DNA of 64,000 nucleotides from Propionicimonas paludicola (GCF_002563675.1 NZ_PDJC01000001.1:2108001-2172000), one strand, 5' to 3'. Shown: positions 19,201-26,948, numbered from the stretch's first letter. Notes: a model not told the origin generated them from the letters alone. Numbers and translations: made by a program.

Positions 19201-19657
19201 CTACTCCGAGTTGTCGGTGCTGCCGACCCGAGAGTTCCTGCACGGCGTCCGTCAGGGCCAAGAGGTTGAGGTCAGCTTGGAGAAGGGCAAGTCCCTGCTG
19301 CTCGGCATTCAGGCGATCGGCGAGCCCGATGACCGCGGCATGCGGCAAGTCATGTGCACCGTCAACGGCCAGTTGCGCGTGATCTCGGTGCGCGACCTGG
19401 CCGCCAGCGCCACGGTTGCGGTTGCCGAGCGGGCCAACCCGTCGGCACCCGGCCACGTGCCAGCACCGTTCGCCGGGGTGGTCACGTTGATCGTGACCGA
19501 AGGCGAACAGGTCAGCATCGGCCAACAGGTGGCCACCATCGAGGCCATGAAGATGGAGGCGGCGATCACCAGCCCGGTGGCCGGGACGGTGAAGCGGTTG
19601 GCCATCGGCCACGCGCAGGCCGTCGAAGGCGGCGACCTGCTGCTCGAGATCGGCTAG
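16271..19657 (+). CDS. pyc: Pyruvate carboxylase
   Basis: 1128 residues from a GTG with AGGAGG 4 bases upstream, the normal length of the single-chain enzyme. It carboxylates pyruvate to oxaloacetate using ATP, bicarbonate and biotin, an anaplerotic step. Biotin carboxylase/ATP-grasp occupies residues ~1-450 (ILVANRGEIAVRAFRA; SGGGGRGMR; VEHTVTEE). The carboxyltransferase TIM barrel follows (TFRDAHQSLLATR; VFRIFDALNN; IKDMAGLL). The C-terminal carrier domain has the biotinylated lysine in EAMKMEA. A small membrane protein on the other strand ends 5 bases after its stop. Confidence 0.97.
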   Translation: MFKKILVANRGEIAVRAFRASTELGVTTVAVFPYEDRHAEYRLKADESYEIGEHGHPVRAYLDVAGIIDAAKHAGADAIYPGYGFLSENPDLAQACEESGITFIGPPHQVLELTGNKARAIEAARAAGLPTLSGSEPSDDVETLLAAAEAVGFPLFVKAVSGGGGRGMRRVASADKLPAALAEAMREAESSFGDSRMYLEQAVINPRHIEVQVLADATGSVIHLYERDCSVQRRHQKVVEIAPAPNLDPALRARICDDAVRFARQIGYVNAGTVEFLVGEDGRYVFIEMNPRIQVEHTVTEEVTNVDLVSSQIRIAAGETLAGIGLTQDDIAVRGAALQCRITTEDPANGFRPDTGTISVYRTPGGAGVRLDGGVVFAGSTVGAHFDSMLVKVTCRGSDLRSAARRAYRALTEFRVRGVSTNIPFLEAVISDPDFLAGHTTTSFIDDRPHLLNYHIPADRGTKLLTYLAEISVNRPNGEPRTELVPRTKLPILPSAIANAAPPAGSRQRLLEVGPAQWAAELRAQSAVAVTDTTFRDAHQSLLATRVRTRDLMHAAPVIARTLPQLFSVEAWGGATYDVALRFLKEDPWNRLDELHQAMPNLPLQMLLRGANTVGYTHYPPAVTKAFVAEAARSGLDVFRIFDALNNVSSIRPAIEAVLETDHAVAEAALCYTGNMTSPSERLYTLDYYLRLAEQLVEAGAHILAIKDMAGLLRAPAAAKLVSALRSHFDLPVHLHTHDTAGGQLGTLLAAIDAGVDAVDVASAALAGTTSQVSMSALVAALEGTDRDPGLSLNAVTALEPYFEAMRALYAPFESGLPGPTGRVYVHEIPGGQLSNLRQQAIALGLGGRFEAIENMYAAANRILGNIVKVTPSSKVVGDLALALVGQRIDPDDFEANPGKYDIPDSVIGFLNGDLGDPPGGWPEPFRTKALAGRTTKPAVAQLTEDDTAELASNPRRALNRLLFPGPLRDYEDAVDAYSELSVLPTREFLHGVRQGQEVEVSLEKGKSLLLGIQAIGEPDDRGMRQVMCTVNGQLRVISVRDLAASATVAVAERANPSAPGHVPAPFAGVVTLIVTEGEQVSIGQQVATIEAMKMEAAITSPVAGTVKRLAIGHAQAVEGGDLLLEIG

Positions 19658-19661
19658 GCGG

Positions 19662-19841
19662 TCAGCTCTCGCGGTTCAGCCGGACGAAATCGCGGACGCC
19701 CAGGAAGATCGCGACGGCTCCACAGATCACCAGCAGGTAGTCGAGGGTCTGGCCTCCCTGGGTGATCACCAGGTAGCCGCCGCCGACCACTGCGAGCACG
19801 CCGAGGACGAGGTACGAGATGGCTTGGCTGCGCGGACTCAC
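19662..19841 (-). CDS. Small two-helix membrane protein
   Basis: A 59-residue frame from GTG 19841 fills the gap between pyc and the GNAT gene. It has two hydrophobic helices (YLVLGVLAVVGGGYLVI and YLLVICGAVAIFLGV), followed by a basic tail RDFVRLNRE. This pattern of two helices and a positive end is a convincing inner-membrane protein. No good ribosome binding site is seen. Small proteins of this shape are common in actinobacteria and unnamed. Confidence 0.6.
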   Translation of the reverse strand: MSPRSQAISYLVLGVLAVVGGGYLVITQGGQTLDYLLVICGAVAIFLGVRDFVRLNRES

Positions 19842-19901
19842 GTGCCGAAGACTACGCCAGCGACCCCGGCTTCAGCGACCCGGCGTTGCCGAAACCTGAG
19901 C

Positions 19902-20495
19902 TCAGCGTGGCAACGGGTACGTGACCCAGATCTGAAGTCGGCCGGAGTCCTCGGCGCCCCACGGCTCGGCGTCCCGGGTCTCTTCCAGCAGGTAGCCCAG
20001 CCGCCGGGCAACCGCAGAACTGGCCAGATTCGTCTCGTCGGTGTGCAACTCGACCCGCTCGATGCCGGGAAGGGCCAGGCCGATCTCGGTGATCGCCCGC
20101 ACCGCATCGGTGATCAGGCCTCGTCCGGTGTGCCGGGCGTCCAGCCAGTAGCCCACCTCGGTCGCGCCGGGTCCGACCCGATTGTGCAAACCACACGCGC
20201 CGATGATCGGTCCATCGGGCTGCTCGCGGACCGCCCACGCGTACAACGAACCGTCCTGCCAGCCCAGTTCAGCCTGATCGCAGCGCTCCTGCTGGAACTC
20301 CAGCGATGTGCCCTCGGGAGTGCCCCAGCGAATGTGCGGGCTTAGGTGTGTCATGTTCGCCCGGGTGGCTGCGGCCATGGCCGGGCCGTCAGCCGAGCGC
20401 ATCCGGGCGAGCTGAATCCTGCCCAGGTCGATCAGTTCCGGCGGACGGACGATCGCGCTTCCTGCACCGCCCGAGCCGGCCGGCTCAGCCGACAT
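19902..20495 (-). CDS. GNAT acetyltransferase, RimJ-like
   Basis: 197 residues of the GCN5-related N-acetyltransferase fold, RimJ/RimL branch, which acetylates protein N-termini or small amines with acetyl-CoA. The GYWLDARHTGRGLITDA segment is the acetyl-CoA binding loop, and ERVELHTDETNLASSAVARRLGY is split as the usual N-terminal part of the last strand and helix. It overlaps the SepX/GlpR gene by 11 bases, so it is the last gene of the Glp operon. It is distinct from the second RimJ-like gene at 21271-21903. Confidence 0.85.
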   Translation of the reverse strand: MSAEPAGSGGAGSAIVRPPELIDLGRIQLARMRSADGPAMAAATRANMTHLSPHIRWGTPEGTSLEFQQERCDQAELGWQDGSLYAWAVREQPDGPIIGACGLHNRVGPGATEVGYWLDARHTGRGLITDAVRAITEIGLALPGIERVELHTDETNLASSAVARRLGYLLEETRDAEPWGAEDSGRLQIWVTYPLPR

Positions 20496-21210
20496 CCTCT
20501 TGGGCGGCCGGTTCCTCGGCCGCAGGAGCGGTGATCGGGTCGGCGGTGACCGGCAAGGCCGGCGGAACGATCGGAGCCGAGAGGTCGACGGTGCGCACCG
20601 TCCGAGCCGGAAGCGGCTTGGACACGTAGGTCGGACGAGTGATCGGGATCGGCTCCCACAACGAGCCGACCGGAACGATCGGACCGGTCAGTTCGACGGC
20701 GTGAGCGTGGGTGGCCACGTCCGCCGGGCTCAACGAGATCGCAATGGTGTCCTCCGACGGGCACTCCCGGATCGCCTCGGCGCGGCGCGCCAGATCGGCC
20801 CGCATGGCGCGCACGCTGAACCTGGCCACCACGAGGAACGCGATCACCAGGGCGGCCGGGATCAGCACCGTCCACCACTGCAGAAGCTGCAGAAGGACCA
20901 ACGTGGCCACCACCAGCTGCCCCAGCAGCAAGACCAACAGCACCCGACGGCGGCGCTGAGCGGCCCGAGCATCGATCTGTGTGAGTTCGCGCAGCTGCGC
21001 ACGCCTGGTCAACGGGGTGGAGACCTCAGCCAGTCCGGGGTCAGCCTCGGCCAGCGAGGCCCCGGTGGTCACGATGGTCACCGCAGAACCGAACGGAACC
21101 TCGGACTCCTCTGCCTCGAGATCCTCGCCGCGTTGACGCAGAAAGTACGGGACCAGAAAGACCAGCCAGATCGCCGCAATGGCGCCGAAGATCAGACCGG
21201 TGAGACCCAT
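20485..21210 (-). CDS. Actinobacterial divisome membrane protein SepX/GlpR
   Basis: 241 residues from ATG 21210, where the protein begins GLTGLIFGAIAAIWLVFLVP, the characteristic first helix of the SepX/GlpR family. A basic LRQRGEDLE follows, then a second pair of helices around residues 90-140. The C-terminal half is a Pro-rich cytoplasmic tail. In Streptomyces SepX stabilises division septa, and in Corynebacterium GlpR is the membrane receptor of the gephyrin-like protein Glp. The neighbouring Glp and RimJ genes make the same conserved block, which supports the assignment more than sequence alone. Confidence 0.8.
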   Translation of the reverse strand: MGLTGLIFGAIAAIWLVFLVPYFLRQRGEDLEAEESEVPFGSAVTIVTTGASLAEADPGLAEVSTPLTRRAQLRELTQIDARAAQRRRRVLLVLLLGQLVVATLVLLQLLQWWTVLIPAALVIAFLVVARFSVRAMRADLARRAEAIRECPSEDTIAISLSPADVATHAHAVELTGPIVPVGSLWEPIPITRPTYVSKPLPARTVRTVDLSAPIVPPALPVTADPITAPAAEEPAAQEDVG

Positions 21211-21270
21211 GGGGCAACGGTATGTGTCCGGCCCTGTGATCCTGGCCACCAGCGGCGGAGTGTCGGTGAT

Positions 21271-21903
21271 TCACCCCCACGAAGACAAGCCATGACGTTG
21301 TTCGTAGCGGGCCAGCAGTCCGCCGGGCATCTCCTCGGGGGTGGCCACGAAGACCTCGTGATCGCGCCAGTCACCGTCCACATGCATGTAGCGCTCACGG
21401 CGTCCCTCGTAGCGCAGCCCGAGCTTGCGCACCACGGCCAGGCTGTTGGTGTTCTCCGGGCGGATCGCGATCTCGATCCGGTGCAGTCCGAGCACGTCGA
21501 AGCAGTAGTCGATGGCCATGGCGGTGGCGGTCGGGACGATCCCCCGTCCGGCCCACTGCGGATCGATCCAGTAGCCGATGTGGGCCCAGCTGGCCGAGCC
21601 GTAGGTGATCCCGGAGACTGTCAGCTGCCCGGCGAAGACTGGACGACGGGACTGCGGCGGCTGGTACTCGATCGCCCATGGCAGCAGCAAGCCGCGCCGG
21701 GCTCGCTCGCTGAACGAGGAGACCAGTTGAGTGAAGGTCAGCGCCGGCTCGGCCGAATCCAGCGGACGGGTGGAATCCCACGGCCGGAACCACTGCGGCG
21801 AGCGATCCCGGATCTGCGCCCAGGCGGCTTCGTCGCGACGGCGCAGCGGCCGCAAGGTGATCGCCTGATGCGTCAGGCGCACCGGCCAGGTGGCTCTCCC
21901 CAC
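21271..21903 (-). CDS. GNAT acetyltransferase of the Glp operon (RimJ/RimL-like)
   Basis: 210 residues. The acetyl-CoA site is seen as IGYWIDPQWAGRGIVPTA, and the C-terminal part EIAIRPENTNSLAVVRKLG is typical of RimJ/RimL enzymes. It begins 10 bases after the Glp stop and precedes the SepX/GlpR gene, the conserved actinobacterial order. Its physiological substrate, perhaps ribosomal proteins, is not known. Confidence 0.88.
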   Translation of the reverse strand: MGRATWPVRLTHQAITLRPLRRRDEAAWAQIRDRSPQWFRPWDSTRPLDSAEPALTFTQLVSSFSERARRGLLLPWAIEYQPPQSRRPVFAGQLTVSGITYGSASWAHIGYWIDPQWAGRGIVPTATAMAIDYCFDVLGLHRIEIAIRPENTNSLAVVRKLGLRYEGRRERYMHVDGDWRDHEVFVATPEEMPGGLLARYEQRHGLSSWG

Positions 21904-21913
21904 GCAGCGCAGA

Positions 21914-23188
21914 CTAGCCCAGCAACCAGCAATCCACCTCGGTCTGCGCGGAGATCGGCTCGGCCGAGGGTTCGATCAGGATCGCGGCGTTGGCACTGGC
22001 CAGTTCAATGGCACCCACTTCGCCGACCGCGGGCAGCGGTCGAACCAGCTCACCGGTGTAGTCGGCCAGCAGAATAGAGCTCCGGGTGGGATCGGCTGCG
22101 ACCTCGACGGTCAGCGTGGCCACCACCTGTTCCGGCTCGGACGGCTCGCGACCGCCCAGCTGCTCGACCACCGGACGGGCGAACAGCTGATAGGCCAGGA
22201 AGCCGGCGACCGGATTGGCCGGCAGGATCAAGGTCGGGACGCGCTCGGCGCCGGCCAGCCCGAAGGCCAGCGGCGCCGTGAAGCCGTCCACTCGGCAGAC
22301 CTCGAAGTCGCCCAGCTCGGGCAGTGCGGCCAGCAGCTCCGGGCCAAGCTCGGCGTTGACCAGCACCAGGTCGGCGCGGACCAGCTGCTCACCCAGGTTG
22401 GTGGCGATGACGGCCGGCCTGGCCGGCAGGATGCCGGCCGGGAAGGTCTGGGCACCGTCGGCGCGGGCAGCGGCAGCGATCATGGCCACCGATGCGTCGT
22501 AGCGCTGGTCGATCCGGGTCAGCGGCAGCCCGGGCTCCACCAGGTTGTCTCCGATCGAGAGCACAACGACCCGTGGGCGCGGGCGGGCCAGCACCTTGTC
22601 ATGGCCGACTTCGGCGATCAGGCCCAGCGCCCGAGGGCTGAGTTCGGTGCCGTTGTCGAGGATCCGGTCGCCGTCGAGAATGCGGGAACCGGCCAGCACC
22701 AGGTTCTGCTGTACCCGGGCCTCGCCGGTCACTCGAATCGCCTCGGCCAGCACCTGGACGATGTCGTCGCGGATGACCGCGTCCACCCCGGGCGGAATCG
22801 GCGCACCGGCGGCCACCTTGACCGCAGCTCCCGGCGGCAGCGCCTCCCCGGGGAAGTCACCGACCCCGATCTCGTCGAGGACCGGTAGGACCACCGGGTG
22901 ATCCGGTCCGGCACCGACGATGTTGGCCGCTCGAATCCCCCAGCCGGAGGCCGTGGCGTGACTGTGAATGGGGAGGTCCAGATCGGCGGAAAGCGACTCG
23001 CACAGGCTCAGCCCGGCGGCGTCCAGCAGGCCGATGCCGAACGGACGCAGCGGCACCACCTCGCCCAGGAGGTAGTCGCGGAAATCCTCGATGGAGCGCT
23101 CGACAGCGACGTCTGACCGGACCGAATTCTGCGATGGGCGGGCAGACTCCGGCTCCGGAGTGCGCTTGGGGCGGGCAAACAAAGGCAT
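21914..23188 (-). CDS. MoeA/gephyrin-like protein (Glp type)
   Basis: 424 residues from ATG 23188; an upstream TTG at 23206 is also possible. The fold is MoeA, normally the molybdenum-insertion enzyme. Three sites expected in a working MoeA look changed: the SAMDGYA segment reads TASGWGIRA, the TGDE motif reads IGDNL, and the PGNP motif reads PANP. In Corynebacterium the homologue Glp is a cell-division protein that binds FtsZ and the receptor GlpR. The SepX/GlpR gene lies two genes downstream, so a structural role in division is more likely than cofactor synthesis. Confidence 0.82.
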   Translation of the reverse strand: MPLFARPKRTPEPESARPSQNSVRSDVAVERSIEDFRDYLLGEVVPLRPFGIGLLDAAGLSLCESLSADLDLPIHSHATASGWGIRAANIVGAGPDHPVVLPVLDEIGVGDFPGEALPPGAAVKVAAGAPIPPGVDAVIRDDIVQVLAEAIRVTGEARVQQNLVLAGSRILDGDRILDNGTELSPRALGLIAEVGHDKVLARPRPRVVVLSIGDNLVEPGLPLTRIDQRYDASVAMIAAAARADGAQTFPAGILPARPAVIATNLGEQLVRADLVLVNAELGPELLAALPELGDFEVCRVDGFTAPLAFGLAGAERVPTLILPANPVAGFLAYQLFARPVVEQLGGREPSEPEQVVATLTVEVAADPTRSSILLADYTGELVRPLPAVGEVGAIELASANAAILIEPSAEPISAQTEVDCWLLG

Positions 23189-23205
23189 GGATTTACCATA
23201 GGTCA

Positions 23206-23805
23206 ATGCAGGTTCCCGGTTCGGAAGGCCAGCCGCGCGCGGGTGTCGACCCCGCGAAGGCCCGACTGCGAGCCACCATCAACCATTCCCGGACGACGAC
23301 CGCCGAGACCGCCGCCGACAGCGCGGCCCGGACGGCTCGCGCTGTGACGGCCTGCACCCGAGCCGAGGTCGTCGCCTGCTACCTCTCCCGTCCCGAAGAG
23401 CCGGACACCGCGGCTTTGATCGCAGCCCTGACGTCGGCCGGCGTCCGAGTACTGGTGCCGCTGCTGCGCCGGGAGCCGGACTGGGCTTGGTTCACCGGGG
23501 CCGACGACCTGGTGCCGGGCCCGCACCGGATTCGGCAGCCGCGCGGAACCGGGCTCGGCGGCGCCGCGCTCGCCCGGGCCGACTGGATCTGGCTGCCCGG
23601 GCTGGCCGGCACGGCGGACGGACGCCGGCTGGGCACCGGTGGTGGCTGGTACGACCGGGCCCTCGGCCAGGCCCGACCAGACGCCGTGCGCGGGCTACTG
23701 CTGTTCGACCGCGAGGTGCTCGACGACGTACCCACCCAGAGCTGGGATCTCCCGGTGGACCTGTTGGTCACCGAGCGCCGGACGATCCGGGTCCGACCGG
23801 AATAG
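23206..23805 (+). CDS. 5-formyltetrahydrofolate cyclo-ligase
   Basis: 199 residues from ATG 23206. The enzyme converts 5-formyl-THF to 5,10-methenyl-THF with ATP, recycling folate. The family motif LGTGGGWYDRAL is intact, and the N-terminal basic region (KARLRATI) matches the usual start. It is divergent from the Glp gene with almost no space between them, as in other actinobacteria. There is no strong ribosome binding site before the ATG. Confidence 0.92.
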   Translation: MQVPGSEGQPRAGVDPAKARLRATINHSRTTTAETAADSAARTARAVTACTRAEVVACYLSRPEEPDTAALIAALTSAGVRVLVPLLRREPDWAWFTGADDLVPGPHRIRQPRGTGLGGAALARADWIWLPGLAGTADGRRLGTGGGWYDRALGQARPDAVRGLLLFDREVLDDVPTQSWDLPVDLLVTERRTIRVRPE

Positions 23806-23878
23806 CGGACCCGGATTCGGCCGTTGTTAGCGGCGACGATAGAATCTGTCTGAAACCGGACCTTCTCAGGAAGTACCC

Positions 23879-24154
23879 ATGCCCACGTATCAGTACCGCT
23901 GCACCTCGTGCAATGAGGAGCTGGAGGTCGTCCAAAAGTTCACCGACGACCCGCTGACGGTCTGCCCGCAATGCGACGGCAGCCTGCGCAAGGTGTTCAA
24001 CGCGGTCGGCGTCGTGTTCAAGGGTTCGGGTTTCTACGCCACAGACAACCGCTCCAAGGGGAAGCTGAACGCCGCCAAGCCGGCCGAGCCGAAGCCGGTC
24101 GACAGCAAGCCGGCCGCCAGCACGTCGTCCACAGGATCGACCTCTGCGGCCTGA
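23879..24154 (+). CDS. FmdB-family zinc-ribbon protein
   Basis: 91 residues with AGGAAG 5 bases before the ATG. The N-terminal ~50 residues form a zinc ribbon with two Cys pairs (CTSC and CPQC) and the PTYQYRC opening of the FmdB/CxxC_CxxC_SSSS family. The tail is a Lys/Pro/Ser/Thr-rich disordered region. Proposed roles are regulatory, but no activity is established. A TAGAAT about 40 bases upstream is a possible -10 element. Confidence 0.9.
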   Translation: MPTYQYRCTSCNEELEVVQKFTDDPLTVCPQCDGSLRKVFNAVGVVFKGSGFYATDNRSKGKLNAAKPAEPKPVDSKPAASTSSTGSTSAA

Positions 24155-24203
24155 GGCTGTGGACGGCTGAACATGTCGGTGCCGCAGTGCCCACTGTGAG
24201 GGC

Positions 24204-24827
24204 ATGAAGCAGGCGAGTCATTTCACCGGGTTGTTGCGTGCCTTTCGCTGGCATCGGCGCTGGTTCGCTGCGATCTTCGCCGCGATTGCCGTCCTGGCTG
24301 GGCTGAACGCCATCAATGCCAACGCCGCCGGGCTGCGCGAAGTCGTGGTCGCGGCCCGGCAGCTGAACGGCGGAGCCACCCTGGCCGAGGGCGATCTGCG
24401 GTTGGTCCGGCTCCCCAATGACGCCGTCCCGGCCGGTGCCCTCACCGATCCGACCGGTCTGATCGGACGGACCGTCACCGCAACCCTCCCCGAACGGCGA
24501 GTGCTGGTCGAGGCAGATCTGCTGGGCGGCATCGACGGACTGAGCTCCGGACACCTGGCACTCCCGGTCCAGTTCGCAGACGGGCCGGCGGTGGCGTTGC
24601 TCCGCACCGGCGTCCGGATCGACGTGCTCGGCCCGCAGGCCGGCAGCGGCGGCTATCGGGCCGTGGCCAGCAACGTCCGCGTGATCACAGTGGTGGCCGA
24701 CGCGGCCTCGTCCGGGCCGTTCGGCGGCGACGAGTCCGGTCCGGTGCTGCTGGAAGTGGACGCCGAGCAGGCGGCCGCGATCCTGGCCGCGGCCTCGATC
24801 GGGTCGGTCAGCTTCGCCCTGCGCTGA
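24204..24827 (+). CDS. SAF-domain membrane protein (CpaB/RcpC-like)
   Basis: 207 residues. A basic N-terminus leads into one membrane helix (FAAIFAAIAVLAGLNAI), followed by a SAF domain (residues ~45-110, VVVAARQLNGGATL and VLVEADLLGG) and a second extracytoplasmic beta-rich segment. CpaB proteins guide Flp pilus assembly, but no other pilus gene is present. Co-location with FmdB is common in actinobacteria and the role there is unknown. Confidence 0.8.
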   Translation: MKQASHFTGLLRAFRWHRRWFAAIFAAIAVLAGLNAINANAAGLREVVVAARQLNGGATLAEGDLRLVRLPNDAVPAGALTDPTGLIGRTVTATLPERRVLVEADLLGGIDGLSSGHLALPVQFADGPAVALLRTGVRIDVLGPQAGSGGYRAVASNVRVITVVADAASSGPFGGDESGPVLLEVDAEQAAAILAAASIGSVSFALR

Positions 24828-24829
24828 GC

Positions 24830-25192
24830 TCAGGAGCCGTGGTGCGGCGGCACCTCGCGCATCAGGCGCAGTTCATCGGCGTTCAGCCGGGTTCGGGTGG
24901 ACGGTGCCCTGGTCTCCAGCGTGGCCACACCGGCCAGTTCGCGGGCCCGTCCGAGTGCGGCGGCGAACTGGGCCGCACCACAGCCGGCACGCAGCGCGGT
25001 CGGCACCGGATGCGGCCAGACCTGCTCGGCGGACAGCACCTGCCGGGCGTGATCACCGATCCGCTCTGTCGACCAGCCGGCCGCTGCCAACTCGGTGACC
25101 AGCAGTTCGGGGTCCGGACGTCCCGGTTCGTCCACGGCCAGCTCGGCCCCGACCAGGGCGTAGCCGATGGCGGCCTGCCAGCGCGGGCTCAT
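24830..25192 (-). CDS. Hypothetical protein coupled to UDP-glucose pyrophosphorylase
   Basis: 120 residues starting at ATG 25192, which overlaps the pyrophosphorylase stop as ATGA. Mostly helical and rich in Ala, Leu and Glu, with a basic C-terminal segment ending RLMREVPPHHGS. It has no signal peptide or membrane helix. Translational coupling suggests a linked role, but no family was recognised. Confidence 0.7.
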   Translation of the reverse strand: MSPRWQAAIGYALVGAELAVDEPGRPDPELLVTELAAAGWSTERIGDHARQVLSAEQVWPHPVPTALRAGCGAAQFAAALGRARELAGVATLETRAPSTRTRLNADELRLMREVPPHHGS

Positions 25193-26541
25193 CGGTAGTG
25201 CCGCGGCTCTCCGGCATCCTCCAGCACGACATCGCCGATAACCGCGGCTGCCGCGTCGAAGTGCCACTCCCCCTTCACGATCAGCGAGGTGGCCTCGCGC
25301 AGAGAGGGAACCACCGGCACCAGCGCGTCGAAGTCGTCGACCAGCTTGTAGTGGCCGTCCAGTGACACCTCCGGGATCGGCGCCTGGGCGATCAGCCGGC
25401 CGTCGTCGTCCAGCTCGAACAGGTCCGAACGCAACAGCATCAACTCGTTGGTGGTCTTGACCGGGAGGAACCGATCGCGGCCCACCACGATGGCGGTCGA
25501 GCCCGGGAAGACTTCGATGGCCGCACCCATGGCACTCTCCAGTTGGTACACCGGGGTCGAGGCCGGATCGGCGGGGTCCACAGTCTTGTCGTTGCGGATC
25601 AGCGGCAGCCCGAGCACTCCGCGCCGGGTCTCCAGCAGCGAGCGCAGCGCCACCAGCTCCACCCACAGGTTGTTGGTGTGGAAGTAGGGGTGCCGGAACT
25701 CGTCGGTGAAGTAGGCCATCTCCTCCGGCGCGGTCTGGGCGGTGTCGCGCAGGATCAGCTGATCGTCGGCGACCCGGACGGCCAGATGCCCGCCCTTGCG
25801 GTCGTTGACGGTCCGCGGACAGAGCTCGGCGGCATAGGGTGCGCCGCTGGCGGCGAACCAGCCGGCCAGGGTGGCGTCCGGGGTGGCACCGAGGTTGTCA
25901 CCGTTGGCGATGGACGCGTAGCGGAAGCCGGCCTCGATCAGGGCATCGAGCAGGCCACTCCCCCACAGCGCCGGATACAGGTCACCATGACCCGGCGGAC
26001 ACCACTCCAGGCTCGGATCGGCCGGCCACTGCACCGGGCTGAGGTCGTCGGTGCGGATCTTGGGCTCGGCGTTCTGAAGGAAGTCCAGCGGCAGCCCGTC
26101 CACGGCCAGATCGGGGTAGCCGGCCAGATGGGCCAGGGTGTCGTCCCTGGTCCGGAAGCTGTTCATGAAGACCAGTGGCAGCCGGGCGCCGTGGCGTCGT
26201 CGGGCGCTGCGGACCTGCTCGATGATCAGGTCGAGGAAGTTCTTCCCATCGCGGACCGGCAGCAGAGTCTTGGCCTGGTCCAGACCCATCGAGGTGCCCA
26301 GGCCACCGTTCAACTTGATGATCACAGTCTTGCCCAGTGCCTCGGCGGCGTCGGCTTCGCTCAGCTGGACCTGCGCCAGCGCGGCGACCTCGGTCAGCGG
26401 GCGGATGCTCCCTTCCGAAATGACTCCAGTCACGCCGTCGGCGCACTGACTCCAGTAGTGGGCGAAGTTGTCGATGGCCAGCTGGCTGATGCCCGCGGCC
26501 GCCATCTTGTCCAGGCATTGCTGGAGGGCGTCTGCGCTCAT
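25189..26541 (-). CDS. UTP-glucose-1-phosphate uridylyltransferase (eukaryotic-type UDPGP family)
   Basis: 450 residues from ATG 26541. It makes UDP-glucose from glucose-1-phosphate and UTP, a precursor for polysaccharides and glycolipids. The nucleotide-binding motif is LNGGLGTSMGLDQAK, with FLQNAEPKI and KGGHLAVR also typical of the eukaryotic UGP2 branch rather than of bacterial GalU. The protein ends in the expected beta-helix region. It would supply glucose units for the polysaccharide locus 12 kb away. Ribosome binding site weak. Confidence 0.9.
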   Translation of the reverse strand: MSADALQQCLDKMAAAGISQLAIDNFAHYWSQCADGVTGVISEGSIRPLTEVAALAQVQLSEADAAEALGKTVIIKLNGGLGTSMGLDQAKTLLPVRDGKNFLDLIIEQVRSARRRHGARLPLVFMNSFRTRDDTLAHLAGYPDLAVDGLPLDFLQNAEPKIRTDDLSPVQWPADPSLEWCPPGHGDLYPALWGSGLLDALIEAGFRYASIANGDNLGATPDATLAGWFAASGAPYAAELCPRTVNDRKGGHLAVRVADDQLILRDTAQTAPEEMAYFTDEFRHPYFHTNNLWVELVALRSLLETRRGVLGLPLIRNDKTVDPADPASTPVYQLESAMGAAIEVFPGSTAIVVGRDRFLPVKTTNELMLLRSDLFELDDDGRLIAQAPIPEVSLDGHYKLVDDFDALVPVVPSLREATSLIVKGEWHFDAAAAVIGDVVLEDAGEPRHYR

Positions 26542-26872
26542 GCCAGGAATGCTAGGCCACGCTCGGAGGCTCCCGAATCGCCGCCGGTCCGACAAGACCA
26601 CAGGCCCCCGGGAGTGATCGCCGAGGGCCTGGACAAACAAAAGTGAGAGTGACGCACTTCGAAGGGCTTTTAGCCGTCTACCCACCCCCAGGAGACAACA
26701 TCGCGTGCGTCACTCTCGTTACCGACCTTAGCGGAACCGCAGTCGAATTGAAAACCCGGGTACGCCAATCTGACCAAGCTCACAGCTTCTAGCTAGGTTC
26801 GGGGCCACACGTCCCGCTGGGCGGCCTCCATAGCATAGGCGCTAGGCTTGCTCAGCCTCCTCAGCGAGGCGT
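26542..26872. other. Intergenic region with long inverted repeat
   Basis: 331 bases between the pyrophosphorylase start and tRNA-Arg. It contains a smaller hairpin (CAGGCCC/GGGCCTG, about 26600-26631) and the perfect 13-base inverted repeat listed separately. No coding frame. Confidence 0.5.
26645..26717. ncRNA. Candidate structured small RNA bounded by a perfect 13-bp inverted repeat
   Basis: GAGAGTGACGCAC (26645-26657) pairs with GTGCGTCACTCTC (26705-26717), enclosing 47 bases. Inside, on the plus strand, GTCT and AGAC close a C-rich loop (acccacccccagg), and GGGC/GCC forms another small stem. On the minus strand the outer stem is followed by ACTTTTGTTTG, resembling a terminator tail. C-rich loops recall the actinobacterial 6C small RNA, but only one such loop is present and I cannot confirm the family or the strand. 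Confidence 0.4.
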
Positions 26873-26948
26873 GGCCCCATAGCTCAGGGGATAGAGCAGA
26901 GGTTTCCTAAACCTTGTGTCGCAAGTTCGAATCTTGCTGGGGTCGCCA
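26873..26948 (+). tRNA. tRNA-Arg (anticodon CCU)
   Basis: Full cloverleaf of 76 bases including encoded CCA. Acceptor stem GGCCCCA/TGGGGTC (one G-U), D arm GCTC...GAGC, anticodon stem GAGGT/ACCTT with loop TTCCTAA (anticodon CCT at 26906-26908), T arm GCAAG-TTCGAAT-CTTGC, discriminator G. It reads AGG codons for arginine. Confidence 0.97.
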
